A DNA stretch of 64,000 bases, taken from Amaurobius ferox (taxonomy: Eukaryota > Arthropoda > Arachnida > Araneae > Amaurobiidae). The DNA lies in NCBI GenBank assembly GCA_951213105.1, contig OX578137.1:53803236-53867235 (forward strand). Reading direction: 5' to 3'. The notes beneath the pieces were generated by a model that ran no database searches, was not told the DNA's origin, and worked only from the letters and a program-made list of their open reading frames with translations. Shown piece by piece: positions 23,363-35,975 of this stretch (the first letter of the stretch is position 1; each line of letters begins with the position of its first letter). Position numbers and translations under genes: made by a program.

Positions 23363-25399
23363 TTTCTGTTGTTAACCAATTAGAATAATCCTAGCAAATT
23401 CCATTTAATTGTAATGATTATTTTGAGATGTCTAGCTTTCCCCGTGGAAAATAAACTTCAGTAATAATTCAATAACAGCTCAGGATAAAGCTCAAACAGC
23501 GTTGTCTATTTTTACGTACAAAAGGGGAAAACCTTCAATAGTTTAATAACAATTTGATAAAAGTAACATTTAATTTTTTCGTATGCGTTATTCTATTTTA
23601 ACAAGTTAGCAATAGTTTGATAGCAAGGTATGTTAGAATAGCAGTAAATAGTCAAACAGTAATAATATAAACTACAAGTCCAATTAAAGACAGTAAAATT
23701 CTAAAGATGACATTGCTTTTTATGTAAAAAAATTAACATTTAAACTAGTAATTTCTGTAAGAACTTTTAATATAGTTGTTTTTCATATTTATTTTTCTAT
23801 TTTCTTAATTTTTTTTAAAGTATTGATTTTTCCATTGAGTAAAGTTTTTTTTAAATAAAGTAACAACTGAAGTCCATTGTTTAAAATAATAGTACTACAT
23901 TACGTTACGTTGCCCTTTAAACATATTATGTATTGGACGGAAAATAAATACAACTGCATTTATGAATGGAATTTAGCTATGTAATGCATAAGTATGTGTA
24001 TGACCCATTACTGTGAAACTAATTTCCCGCATTACAATAATATTTACTTCATACAATATTTCCTTATCACAATAACATTCTTTCTTAATACAAATATTCA
24101 CTCTCTATAATTAAATTTATCCTGTATTTCAATATTTAATTTTATATAAAACTATATCTTCTCCACACAATTTTTCTCGAAGAAGGCGGATTGGAGGTAT
24201 TGCACTATTTCCAAATATAAAAATATAACTTCTGTGCTTCGATATGTGGAATTTACTCCCCTTTTTGTAATTTATTTTCATACTAATTGCTAAAAAGTCC
24301 ACTTTAGGTTTGAAAAGATAATTTTTTCACTAGCTCCATGGATAGGTCGTTCTCAGACCAGCTGTAGATTGGTGACTCTGCTTCCGTCTGAGACAAGATC
24401 TGTTTGTAATGGTACAGGAACAACTCAATAATGCAGAAACAACGAGTAACAGTTCGTTGCTTCTAACATTTTCGTTGTTCGATGAATGAATAATACCAGG
24501 ATGGAAATTTTCGAAGGTCCCTACATTATAGAGTAGTGATTTTAATTCAAATAAAATTATGCCGGGAAGTATACTATTTAAAATGCAGAATAGCATTGAA
24601 AAAGTCTTGCAGATTGAAAGTTGATCATCGATTTGAAATCTGAAAATAAAAGTGTCCCCTTTCAACTAAAGAAAGGTAGTTTTATCAATGGTGGTCAACA
24701 TGATCAACCAGATATATATATGAATCGGTTGCATGCTGAGTCAAAAGTTTTGTATATATAGTTTTGGAATAGTTACCCGGTGTGTTGATAAATGCAACTA
24801 GTAATAAACTTCCGAACTCCGAAATAAGTGATAGTGGTAAAAATAGAATTTATAAATTGTTTCATTGAAAATATATACTCAATTTAAGATTCTGAAAATA
24901 CATTTCCAATCTGCCTTATCTATTTCTTATGTGTTTTAGAATCAACAGTGTCATTGAAGTTCTACATATCCTGAATGAAATAAATGCTGTCGATTATGAT
25001 TTGAATGATTGTTGTTTATATTGTTCTAAATAAAAAGACAAACAGGGTCAATAAGTGGATTCTATGGATATGAGCAGAAATGTGGACACTGATTTAATTT
25101 TTTTCCATTTAAAGCAGGTTGTCTAGTGTGATTCTACTCATATATAATCGCAGAGGTTCACAAATGTGCTTCATATAACAAGTTTTCTTGTTGCATATGA
25201 AATTTATTGCTATTTTATGCTAAACGTGCTCAAAAGTTTGAAAGTGGCTCATGAATTTCTGCAGCTTCATCTATATAAAGGATCACTAAAAAAGTTAAGA
25301 TTTCCCAATGTTTATCCAAAAAATAATTAGTTAATGAGTACCTACCTAATATTTCCATTTCATGATGTATGCAGAGTAAATTTATGTGTGACCGTGCGA
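23363..25399. other. No gene seen
   Basis: Featureless A+T-rich DNA. The 111-codon minus-strand frame at 24,330-24,665 carries no motif I recognise. Confidence 0.45.
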
Positions 25400-25520
25400 T
25401 TAATTCATGCAAAATGTTGGTACTGGATACATTTTTCATGAAATGCATTCAAAATTCTCTCCGTCTTAGAAACAAACCCATCTTAAATGTTATGCTTCAC
25501 AAAAGTTTTCTCGTCTTTAT
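25400..25520 (+). repeat. Dispersed repeat G, copy 2
   Basis: Core ATTTTTCATGAAATGCATTC, with downstream alignment to 21,660-21,760 (CxCAxAAAAGT...TCTTT...). Diverged; edges approximate. Confidence 0.45.
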
Positions 25521-25910
25521 TTTGCAGTGGTCTCCGATGTTCTTGTCTCTAGCGGAGTTGAGAACAGTTTGTGATACTAAATTCTGTTTTTTGGGTAATA
25601 AAATATAATGGTCAAGGAAGAATTTTATTGTTCGTGGTAAATGTGAATTTATAACTTCCTTATTATTAAAAAAATAAATTTAAGTGTTTTATGCTAATTT
25701 TTAGAATAAAAAATGATAAGTTCCGCATATATCAAATAACAGTCACGCATTCCAACAAATATTTTCTTGAAAGTCTTAAACAAATCAAGAACAGTTATTA
25801 AGAAAGACATTCCAATTTTTATCTTTTTTATAATGTTAAATATATATTTAGCAATAGCATTTTTTATACTGGTGATAAATCTGCGTTCACATGGACTTGA
25901 ATTTTTTATG

Positions 25911-26071
25911 TGACATATAGAAAACTTTCAAGAATCTTGTGCCCTACCCGAAGGCATATGGGAATAGAGTCGCTGTTGCTGGAATAGCGCATCAGGCACA
26001 CCCGACACACCCTGTCAATGTTTCAACCAAACGGCCACATACACATAGAACAAAAAATGACATATAGAAAA
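25911..26071 (+). repeat. Short retroposon with 14-bp target duplication
   Basis: A 133-bp insert (25,925-26,057), visibly less A+T-rich than its surroundings and ending in an A-rich tail (GAACAAAAAA), lies between perfect direct repeats TGACATATAGAAAA (25,911-25,924 and 26,058-26,071). The insert (for example CCCTACCCGAAGGCATATGG) matches no other segment in the window. It is probably a truncated SINE or a retroposed small RNA; source unknown. Confidence 0.8.
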
Positions 26072-27044
26072 AAATCACGCTTTTCAGCGATCCTAAATAC
26101 ACGTATTGACTGCAAAATATTTTGTTAGATACAGCAATATTCCTTAATTAGCAAGTTACTATCATAAAAGTTTGTCCTAAGACGCCGACAAATAGAGTAA
26201 TGATGATTTAACTTTATAATGTTCTTTCTATCGATGACATACGCAATAATTATTTTGATTATAACACGAAGGTCTCATATTTTGGCAATTTAAATATATT
26301 ATTGCATGAATTCCCTTTTGATGAAGGTAAAACCCTGTAGTATAAACTATTTAGCATTTACATCATTCCATTACTTTAAAATGTAATGCATAGAACTTGT
26401 CAATGGTAAAGGGAAAATAAAATAATTAAATTTTCACTTTCACATTCCCAATAAATATTTTCATTGAAATTCCATTTAAAAGACTAGATAAATGAAATAC
26501 ACCTATGATACACGATTATTGCATTTTAAACATAACAGTGTAAAATTATGTGTGATAAAACTTCCACCCTTTGCTAAAATAGCTTCGCTGAATAATCCCG
26601 CCAAGAAAGTGTTTCGTGAAAGAGGATACAATAGTATTATCTGCTGTTAGCCAAAGATCAAATAAGTAGAACTTTATACCATAATATGAGGACTTCTGTA
26701 ACCTGACGGCAAATCAGTATCAGGTCCCAACTGTATCAGTAACAACTCAGTTAAGATAGCGAAAACTATAAAGTTGTAAGAATTAGTAAATTATAAGGAT
26801 AACTACTGATTTGAAGTTAAGCTATACTAAAATTTAATATGAATTATAGTAATTAATAACATTTTGTTTGAGCGAAATACGGTATGTTTATTGGATAAAT
26901 AAAATTAATTTTATGTTTATAAATCAAATTGCTTTTCAGAAAAGCCGGACAACATAGACAATTAACTAGGTGGGTTTTACTTCTGTTATACACTATCTTA
27001 TATCCAAGGCCATCCCGAACTCAAAAGCAACTAATTTAAAGTTA
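26072..27044. other. No gene seen
   Basis: Nothing recognisable on either strand. Confidence 0.45.
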
Positions 27045-27220
27045 GAATTAAATAAACCTATACGCATAATACGCCACATTGCGTACCTAAAATACTTCTT
27101 AAATTTGTTCTAACGCCTGATAGAAATTCTAAAGAATTAAATAAACCTATACGCATAATACGCCACATTGCGTACCTAAAATACTTCTTAAATTTGTTCT
27201 AACGCCTGATAGAAATTCTA
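27045..27220. repeat. Perfect tandem duplication, period 89 bp
   Basis: 27,045-27,133 and 27,134-27,220 appear identical by eye (start GAATTAAATAAACCTATACG, end TAGAAATTCTAA). With no visible difference, it is either very recent or an assembly duplication. Confidence 0.95.
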
Positions 27221-27779
27221 ATTAGCGTATTACTTTGTAGATTAACACAATGGAATAAACACCTTTAACAATAAACAATAATTTGACTTTCAAAATAGTT
27301 TCAAAGCATAATTTGCATATGAGTGACACTAAATAATTTTGATGAAGGTTAAATGAAAGGTGAATTGTAAATAAAATATACAATTTCATTTCAAATGCTT
27401 AAATGCTTTTTTATTTATTTCTTTATATGAATACTCGAATGTATATATTACTAAAGTTTGACATCACTGTTATATTATCTAAAATACAGTTATGTTGAAA
27501 ACTGAATGGAGGTGACGAAAATATAAAAAGTGTGAGTCTAAAAATTCAGTTTTATTGATAACTAAAAACAATTAAAAGTTTGAACTTCATATCGCACTTC
27601 ATTTTTCCTACATATCATATATTACGAGTTGTAAATAAACAGAATAAATATAAAATATAAAATTCTATTATCTAACATCTTTTTCGAATAGAAATTTCAC
27701 TAATTCATAAAAGGAATTGTAAATAAACGAAATACTTTTCATTCTCTATATAAAATTCCCTAAAAACATAACGATTTTA
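27221..27779. other. No gene seen
   Basis: A+T-rich, no motif. AATATAAAATATAAAAT-type runs near 27,645-27,662. Confidence 0.4.
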
Positions 27780-28140
27780 TTCTCCAAACTGTTTTTTCCA
27801 TCTGCTACTTCTCACAAGAAATATTTTTTGGACAATAATTTACTCTTGTAAAAAGTAATCAAAAGCGGAACTTCAAGCGATCCACAGTACAAGATTTCTA
27901 AACGATCCAATACAGAATTCCGAGAAAAAAGTAAATAAATCATAAAAGGAGGAATTAGAGTGAACTGTTTGCTTTACGAAAACTTTTCACTTAAAGTTGT
28001 TTTACTAGACTCTCCCTTATGAACGAATATTTTTCGGAGCAAAAACACAAATTCGACTTAACATTTTAGAACTTCTTCACAGAAAATATGCTTGCTTGGA
28101 GAATACATAAAAATATTCGTCTGCGAATTCGAAATAGATT
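27780..28140 (+). repeat. Diverged direct duplication H, copy 1
   Basis: Aligns with 29,510-29,840. Shared words are AGGAATTAGAG/AGAAATTAGAG, GAACTGTTTGCTTTA, AAAACTTT(T/C)CACT, AGACTCTC and TTGCTTGG(A/G)GAATACATA in the same order. Spacing between copies is about 1.7 kb and they bracket the (TA)n-tailed retroposon and a SINE fragment. Confidence 0.7.
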
Positions 28141-28221
28141 ATTTGACATTAAGATTTTGAGTTATCGGTCTATGCCACTATTTTTTAAGTTGACTAAAGA
28201 TCTCGATTCTCCAAAAAGGGG

Positions 28222-28228
28222 ATAAAGT

Positions 28229-28304
<76 letters not shown>

Positions 28305-28801
28305 AACTGTCATTTTTGAAAATATAGATTATCAGCGAAAGTAGAACTGAAGCAATAAAAAATATTCCTATGTATTCAAAACAATTTCACCTTTCAATTT
28401 ATTTTTATATCCCTAAATTCTATATTATTGACTACAACTATGAATTAATACTGGCTAATTATTCTCAGAATCAGAGAACATTTTATTTAAAAATAATTAA
28501 GAATTCATATACTAAATACTGCGCCTTTTTACTGTGTCATCTAACAATTACAGCTACATTACTAACACTAGCTATATCTAGATATAATTCTCATAGCCTT
28601 ATGGCATTTTCAAACGTTTCATCCATAGGTGTTTTATTTCCTTCTTTCTAACTTCATGCATTACAGAATCCATAATTCACAAAAATAAAATAAAATCGTC
28701 TGTCGAATTAAGGAACAGTTTTATTAAATTTTTCGGTACTAAACAGCATAATATAATTTTTTTTCAAATACAGTCTCGTAAAATAATCGTCTGCATAAAG
28801 T
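28222..28801 (-). repeat. (TA)n-tailed retroposon X, copy 1, with 7-bp target duplication
   Basis: The core (28,301-28,794, starts TTTAAACTGTCATTTTTGAA, ends AATAATCGTCTGC) is ~95% or more like 31,989-32,484 by eye. Copy 1 carries a (TA)n run (28,229-28,300) on its left, as copy 2 does. ATAAAGT is found on both outer sides (28,222-28,228 and 28,795-28,801). The common right breakpoint and the variable TA run suggest a minus-strand element whose 3' tail is (TA)n. No protein motif is seen in it. Confidence 0.75.
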
Positions 28802-28953
28802 TTTTTGTATGTCAGGTTCTATTATGCTGTATTAGGTTTTATTTTTAATATCTCGACAAGCCGCGCTCCTAGAAACTGGAAACATGGATGGCATTACCAG
28901 CAATAAAATTCGGTATATTCATGGCGAATTTGACAATTTTGAAAAATCGGACA

Positions 28954-29012
28954 AAACTGTAGAAAGGAAAAACAAACACACTAAGTGTGTTTGTTTTTCC
29001 TTTCCACAGTTT
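28954..29012. repeat. Near-perfect 59-bp palindrome (28-bp arms, 3-nt loop)
   Basis: The left arm (28,954-28,981) and right arm (28,985-29,012) pair with one mismatch around the loop TAA. The centre reads AACAAACACACTAAGTGTGT. The right edge coincides with the start of the SINE T4 homology at about 29,013. It could form a long hairpin in RNA or a cruciform in DNA. Confidence 0.95.
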
Positions 29013-29283
29013 AGGCACGGCGATTACACTCAGACGATCCAAGTTCGCTTTTCGGCGTTGCCTAAATATCCCCGTGTCTACAAGGAGAACGGCCTAATAT
29101 CCTTCTTGGAGATTGGTGACAGGGAAAGGCGTAGTATCATCCTCAGTAGATATCATCCTGTAGATATCATCCCCACTGTTTTTCGGTCTAAATTGGGTGA
29201 CACTGGTAGTATAAACATGTATACTTTACACTTTCTGATAGGTCGGACTATCTGTGTCGAAAAAATAAAGAAAGGAAGACAGT
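29013..29283 (+). repeat. SINE family T4, 5'-truncated copy
   Basis: Shares with 33,650-33,850 the ordered words GATGATAGGGAAAG/GGTGACAGGGAAAG, CTGTTTTTCGGTCTAAATTGGGTGACACTG (compare CCTGTCTAAACTGGGTGGCACTG), GGTCGGAC and GTGTCGAAA...AATAAAGAAA. The tRNA-like head is missing. It carries a small internal duplication (GTAGATATCATCC twice, 29,145-29,172). Confidence 0.7.
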
Positions 29284-29509
29284 AGACAGAAAGAGACTTT
29301 AAATTTAATATACATAGATAGTGTGGCTTATATTCGGGCACTGTATCACAGATTGCATGCTATGTACATAAATTACAAATCCAAATAAAAACAATTTAGA
29401 TAAAATAGCGTGCACAAATATATACCATTTTATTCCAAATACCAATCAATTTGAAAATTGAAGATGAATTAAATTATATAATTTTCATTCTATTGGTTCA
29501 ATTATCCGA
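29284..29509. other. No gene seen
   Basis: Short A+T-rich interval. Confidence 0.4.
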
Positions 29510-29840
29510 ATTCTGTTTTCCTGCTATATTTCCCAAGAAATGCTTTCAAACAACACAATTTTCGCCTCAAAAGTACTCAGAAAATACAATTTTATATTCC
29601 GAAGTACATGATTCCTAGACAACCCAATGCAAAATTTATAGCAATGAAGAAAGAAATCAAAAAAGAAGAAATTAGAGAGAACTGTTTGCTTTATAAAAAC
29701 TTTCCACTCAAATTTGTTTTTCCAGACTCTCTTATAGAGAATTTTTTTAGGAATATAAAACATGCTTAACATACTAGTTTATAACTTCCTCACTGCAAAT
29801 ATGTTTGCTTGGGGAATACATATAAATAATAACTTACAAA
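29510..29840 (+). repeat. Diverged direct duplication H, copy 2
   Basis: Partner of 27,780-28,140; see that entry for shared words. The minus-strand 82-codon frame at 29,524-29,772 lies within it and is not conserved in the partner, so it is unlikely to be coding. Confidence 0.7.
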
Positions 29841-29994
29841 TATGAATGAAATATTTTTCGGCATTAAAATGTTTGGCATTTTATCCCGCGTCTATTTGTT
29901 TAAAAAGAAATATACTGAAAAAGTATTCCCAAATACATTAAGGGGATATTTTGTTCGTAGTTTCGAGTGTATATTTTAAAAATTAAAAACATGT

Positions 29995-30492
29995 ATTGAA
30001 GATAATACTGTGAAAATTTAATAACGAAAATTCTGTGAAAAATTATTAGTAAAACTACGAATTACAATTGTAATTTTTTATGTAAATCGCAACTAATTTT
30101 GCCAAATTACTTTAATTTTTTTAGGATCTTCTCCAACATATGCATTCGCTGAACAGTACATTCAATTCCTGCAATAAAATAATATGTGACATGAGATGAT
30201 TGTTTAAATATATATCAAAATTGCAGAAGTTTATAAATAACTTTCTCTTAGCAGTGGGGGAAAGTTATTAGTGAAAATACCATGAAAATTGTCAGTTAAA
30301 ATACAATGAATTACAAATACCATTTTTTATGTAAGTCGTAACTAATATTGCCTAATTGCTCAAATTATTTTATCAACTTTTTCAATATATGCCTTCACTT
30401 AACTGTATATTTTATTTTTGCAATACAATTAAACGTGACATGAAGGGGTGTAAATATATGTATCAAAATTGCAGGTTTTTTATGAATAATTT
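29995..30492. repeat. Tandem duplication, 2 units of ~249 bp
   Basis: Units about 29,995-30,243 and 30,244-30,492 share ATTACAA(x)T..., TTTTTTATGTAA(A/G)TCG(C/T)AACTAAT, AACATATGC(A/C)TTC-like, GTGACATGA and TATATCAAAATTGCAG. Divergence is moderate. The period is close to that of the tandem pair at 2,395-2,895, but the sequences are unrelated. Confidence 0.8.
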
Positions 30493-31658
30493 TCAATCAG
30501 TACTGCGAATATTTTTATTTTAAAATGTCGTCAATATTTCTGGCTAATTCTGTAAGAGAAAATTTCCTCTGTATAAAAAGTAAGCACATTTTGTGCACAT
30601 GATACTGAAAAGATAAACAACGTAATTACCTATACATTAAATTAACTATATTAAACACTAAACAGCTTTTTTCATGATGAGCTGGATATTTTTCGTTAGG
30701 GCAGAACAGACCAATATGGATTATACAAGCATTCCTATTTTCTTCAAGAATTATAAAAAATGCAACGTGACTTATAATCTTTAATTGTTTAAAGACCTTC
30801 CCATTCAGAAAAATTATATTCATTTAGTAAATGATTTGTGCAGTACCGTTTTTTTTAAACCTAGCAGAGAATAACTTAAATTTAAACCTGGCAGAAAATA
30901 ATTTCCTACTTTTCAATATGCTTATTTCATTCATGCCCACTTCTTAACCTTCTTTTTTGTGAATAGTTTCGTTTGCCATTCTTTTTGCTGAGACTAGTTT
31001 CGTCTTGTTGGGACGTGCTTCGTCATGTTGGAAGATTTTACATTTGCTTTGGGAGAACATTGACTTACATGATAATTATATTTTTACGATTCAACCTGGC
31101 TAGGTTAATCTTATTTCTTAATTTTGATTGGCTCTCTCAGGTAGACTTTCAATCTCCATTTGCTTGTTAATTTGTAGGGCTCTGAAAACCCTCAGTATTT
31201 ACATTTAATATGCTTTCGTCTTCTGGACTTTGGGATAGTTGATCTGTTTTGCATCATCAATTAGGATCCGTTGTATCATCGAAACAGCAGTATACCGATT
31301 TATTAATTTGTGTGTAATTATGTTGCTTATATTTTCATTGCCACTCTATCTGGTTTCATTTGTATCAATCTGGCCAAGATTGGCCATTATTCCAAGAAGT
31401 TAACAAATTTCACTTATATGAAAAAAAAAGTTCCAATGCTTACAAAAATATTAATAGTTGGATATAGAAACAGGAAAAGACTCCTGAAAATAAACCCAAT
31501 AAATTTCATATATAACATATATTTTTATTAAGATGAATGACAATAGTATGAAAGCTATTTTTAAAGCAATAAATGGTCTCGGTATCAATCAGTAAGGAAT
31601 TCTATCCTACATTTTAATCCAGTAGCTGTAGATGTATAAGAAGTTGCAAATCTAATAG
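30493..31658. other. No gene seen
   Basis: At about 30,960-31,060 the word TTTCGT...TTG recurs loosely (GTTTCGTTTGCC, GTTTCGTCTTGTTGG, CTTCGTCATGTTGG). No coding motif. Confidence 0.4.
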
Positions 31659-32507
<849 letters not shown>

Positions 32508-32959
32508 TCAAATATTAAGTTCTTCTGCCCCATCTTCTTGGAAGAAAATTTTGCTTCCTAATTAATCAACATGTCTTAGAAAGATAACCGGAAAATAATA
32601 TATCAAGGAAGGCATACCATGTTTCTAAAAAACATACAGAGATAAAGAATGGAGATGTACTAGCTCATGTTTTAATTTTCATAATTTCCAGCAATATGTT
32701 CCCATTAAATAATAAATAAAAAATAAGCATTAATTGACTTTTATTTTTGAATAAATGTATCTCAAGTATATGTTTACAGTGTATTTTTATAAATCTAAAT
32801 CAAAATGCAGTCTACTTTTCTTCTCATCTTTTCCACAAAAATCATTTTTACTGTCCAGTAAGTCAAACACCAGAGTTCTGTTGATCGAACAAGAATTAAG
32901 GAAGTAATAATAATTCTTTGTAGGTTCATACATTTAAGCTTAGGAACTAGTCATACAAA
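32508..32959. other. No gene seen
   Basis: A+T-rich with no recognisable motif. Confidence 0.4.
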
Positions 32960-33115
32960 CTTGCAAGCTAAATTTCGAAGTTATTGCTTTCCCAAATGAA
33001 TTTTTCATGAGATGCATTGAAGATGGAATTAACTTATGTGGGTTGCAATTCTTAGTATTTTGACATTGCGCCAACATTTCTCTTTATAATGGCTTCGTGT
33101 TTACTTATTTAAGCG
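32960..33115 (+). repeat. Dispersed repeat G, copy 3
   Basis: Core ATTTTTCATGAGATGCATTG. Aligns best with 35,035-35,190; both continue into TTAGTATTTTGACAT / TTGGCATTTTGATAT and then a TTTCTCTTT stretch. Confidence 0.55.
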
Positions 33116-33356
33116 ATAACAAGTAAAATGTGCATTGTTTGTGGTACGTTGAGTAAGAAAAATTTTATTCGGTAAGAAATTAAGATGTATCAGCGATATG
33201 AAAGTAACGCAAATATTTCTGAACGCAAATAAAATATTCTATAACTAGTATGACACATTATTTTTTCTTATTTCAGTTTCGGAATTGGAAGTTATGAAAA
33301 TATTTAAAGCGTATTTTACCATCTTTATATTTAGAAGACTTGAAAGTCTGATGCGT

Positions 33357-33400
33357 GCAACACATGATTTTCTCTACATAATGCAATTACCTTAATTCCT
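33357..33400 (+). repeat. R1 5'-end fragment
   Basis: TCTGATGCGTGCAACACATG followed by ATTTTCTCTACATAATGCAA matches the first ~40 bases of R1 copies at 44,525 and 46,209. The rest is missing or unrecognisable. Confidence 0.6.
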
Positions 33401-33514
33401 TTATAGAAAATAATGTGCAAGAACTACTCTGTAATCGATTTGGCGTTGAGTTATCATCACGTTAATTGAAACTGAAATCATTTGGCGACTTATGAGTCCA
33501 AACAGAATGACTTA

Positions 33515-33850
33515 AGGGGCGGAACAGCCCAGTAGTTAAGGAATTGCATTTCGACGGGGACTGCACTTCGACTTGGATTGCACTCTGATGGGGATTTCAC
33601 TCCAACACCGAGTCTGATTCCTGGCTGTGCCCAAACTGCCCTTGTGTTCACGCGGATTACGGACACTTTAAATATGTGGATCGAAAAGTTCTTCCAAGAA
33701 GTTGATGATAGGGAAAGAAGGGTACGATCTCTGTGGATGCCGTCCCTACTGGTTTCCTGTCTAAACTGGGTGGCACTGTTCCGGCCGTCAAAACAGATAC
33801 TTCAGATACTTTATTTCGGGTAGGTCGGACGGTCTGGGTCGAAATAAAGA
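33515..33850 (+). repeat. tRNA-derived SINE, family T4, fullest copy
   Basis: Begins GGGGCGGAACAGCCCAGTAG (tRNA-like box A region), with a duplicated GACT-T-GCACT-type spacer and a box-B-like GAGTCTGATTCCTGGCTGTG, then a ~220-base body ending GGTCGGACGGTCTGGGTCGA with an AAATAAAGAAA tail. Homologous copies are at 53,632-53,905 and 29,013-29,283, and as a truncated end in mariner at 22,690. AATGACTT upstream versus AATAACTT after the tail may be a decayed target duplication. Confidence 0.72.
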
Positions 33851-34312
33851 AACATAATAACTTGTTTATACTCACTTACAATATTCTTATTAAAATGCTA
33901 TTGAATTTGAATTAATACCTCATAAAATAAATGACTATTAACGAAATCTATGACTTAAATAGAAACTGTTGCATGTGATGATTTAAAAACATCAATTTAC
34001 TTATTTTTTCCATGGCTAATATTTTACATGTAACCTTATAGATTATACGTGGTCTTTAAAATTTTGCAAGTACCCTATGACGTACGCAAGTGCTTTTCAA
34101 CTTGTCAGTTTGCATGATGGTTTTACAAAATTGCGGCATTAGTTAATTTTCTTTCAGCCATGGAATATATCTAGCATTCCCTTCTGACGAACTTATAACA
34201 AGCATTAAACCGGTATATGGTTGCATTGGAATTGTTGCAGCTTATATTCAACAAAATATGCAAGTATTTTGCAGAGTATGCAACTTATATTCAACTAAAA
34301 AAATAAGAGATT
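33851..34312. other. No gene seen
   Basis: No recognisable feature. Confidence 0.4.
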
Positions 34313-34660
34313 CCGTCGTAGTAGCTCAATTGGAAGACCGTCGGATGGCTGCACGAAAATTCACCGTTCAGTTTCCTGCTAGGATTGCAATGTTCTTTAC
34401 AATGATGCAGAACAAATTGGAGCTACAGGTTCGTGCAATGATGTTGGGGATCTGGAAATGACCCTTGTATGACTATCACGGATTCAGTGGATTCTGGGAT
34501 ATTGACAGCCAGTTTCGAATCAGGAGGTCAACGATCACGAACGAAGCTTACTTGGAAGATGAAAATAGCACCAGGTGGCAAATATGAAGTGAAAGTAATA
34601 GGAGGTGGTCAATCAGATTGTCAATTTGCACGTCAATCTGACATTAGAGAGAGGTAGCTC
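34313..34660 (+). repeat. tRNA-derived SINE, family T3, plus-strand copy
   Basis: The head has box A (GTAGTAGCTCAATTGG) and a weakened box B (CCGTTCAGTTTCCTG). The body matches the minus-strand unit at 258-606 (TTCAGTGGATTCTGGGATATTGA ... TTTCGAATCAGGAGGTCAACG, given in part). The tail hairpin is kept at 34,613-34,641 (TCAGATTG pairing with CAATCTGA). The short direct words CCAAGAAGTTC, CCAAGAAGTCC and CTAAGAAGCTC follow at 34,664-34,715. Confidence 0.7.
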
Positions 34661-35034
34661 AATCCAAGAAGTTCATTCCAAAACGTCGAATCCAAGAAGT
34701 CCAATCTAAGAAGCTCAATGAGAAGATCACCTGCAGGTCAATAAGACACGAATATTGATTCCCGGATGGTGCAACAAGATTATTAAATGGCATTGTATTC
34801 CAAATATTATTCACACATAATTCATAAATATAATTCATTAGAATCCTTGATTTAAATAGGCAACCGTACAATAAAACCAACAAATATTCTTATACCTCGC
34901 GAATAGTTGCTAACAGTTAACATAAAATCTTTTACCAATATACGGATTTTTAAGAAAAGCAAAAGCATAAAACGTTCAACTTATATTCAACATAAGTTCC
35001 TTTGCGATTCTCCTAAACTGGTGATAGGAATTTG
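34661..35034. other. No gene seen
   Basis: Apart from the short AAGAAG-type direct words beside the SINE, nothing stands out. Confidence 0.4.
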
Positions 35035-35190
35035 TAACCTTAATTTCTTGGAAATTGCTTTTTTCGCCATGCATTTTTCATGAGATGCTTTGATGAACTG
35101 AATTTATCGTACAGGGAAGCATATTGGCATTTTGATATCTAATCGACATTTTTCTCTTTTACATTTGATATATTTCATTTTACACAGTGG
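35035..35190 (+). repeat. Dispersed repeat G, copy 4
   Basis: Core CATTTTTCATGAGATGCTTTG; partner of 32,960-33,115. Confidence 0.55.
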
Positions 35191-35579
35191 CAACTGAATC
35201 TCATATTCTTCAAAATTTCGGCACTTTTGAACGTGTCGTCAAATTTTGAGAATATTAAATATATTTTATTATAAACGAATAATGAACACGAATTAAAGTT
35301 TAAAGTGTAAAATAAAGCAGAATATACTCTATTTTTTTAATGTGAAAAATTTAATGTAAGAATTTCATGATTTTACACGATTTCATTTTTTACGTCGTTT
35401 GTTTTCATATGTATATAATTTCAAGTTTTATTGTACAAAACAATACATGAAATAAATACTGGTTTTATATTGCATCAAAATCACAAATTTAAAACACGTA
35501 ATATTTTTTTTTCATTTGAGGACTTGGAATCTTGTAACAGCAATTTACTCAAATTAAAGAAAAATAAAATAAGTATATA

Positions 35580-35585
35580 TATCTT

Positions 35586-35672
<87 letters not shown>
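35580..35672. repeat. (TA)n microsatellite at the 3' side of a Penelope-like element
   Basis: About 90 bases of TA with a phase slip (ATATAATATA). It lies just beyond the 3' non-coding region of the minus-strand retroelement, in the same relative position as the (TA)n next to retroposon X. Confidence 0.97.
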
Positions 35673-35681
<9 letters not shown>

Positions 35682-35975
35682 TGAAGGATTTTAATCGAAA
35701 ATTATGCATAAACTACTGTATGTACAAAAAAACCCATCTCTAGCATATCTGTTACAAATGAGTAACTATAAGCCTAGACTAAGGATAAAGATAGAAGGTA
35801 ACATATCACTACAATGGAAAGGGGGATGAGAAGAATATATGGATTCAAAAATCACAATTAAAAGTATATAAAAGTAAATAAAAATAAAACTCGGCAAAAA
35901 TGAGAATAGGCAATAATAATCAGCTCAAGATAAGAGATTAAGAATAGAGAACAATCAATTGTAACTACACAAAAA

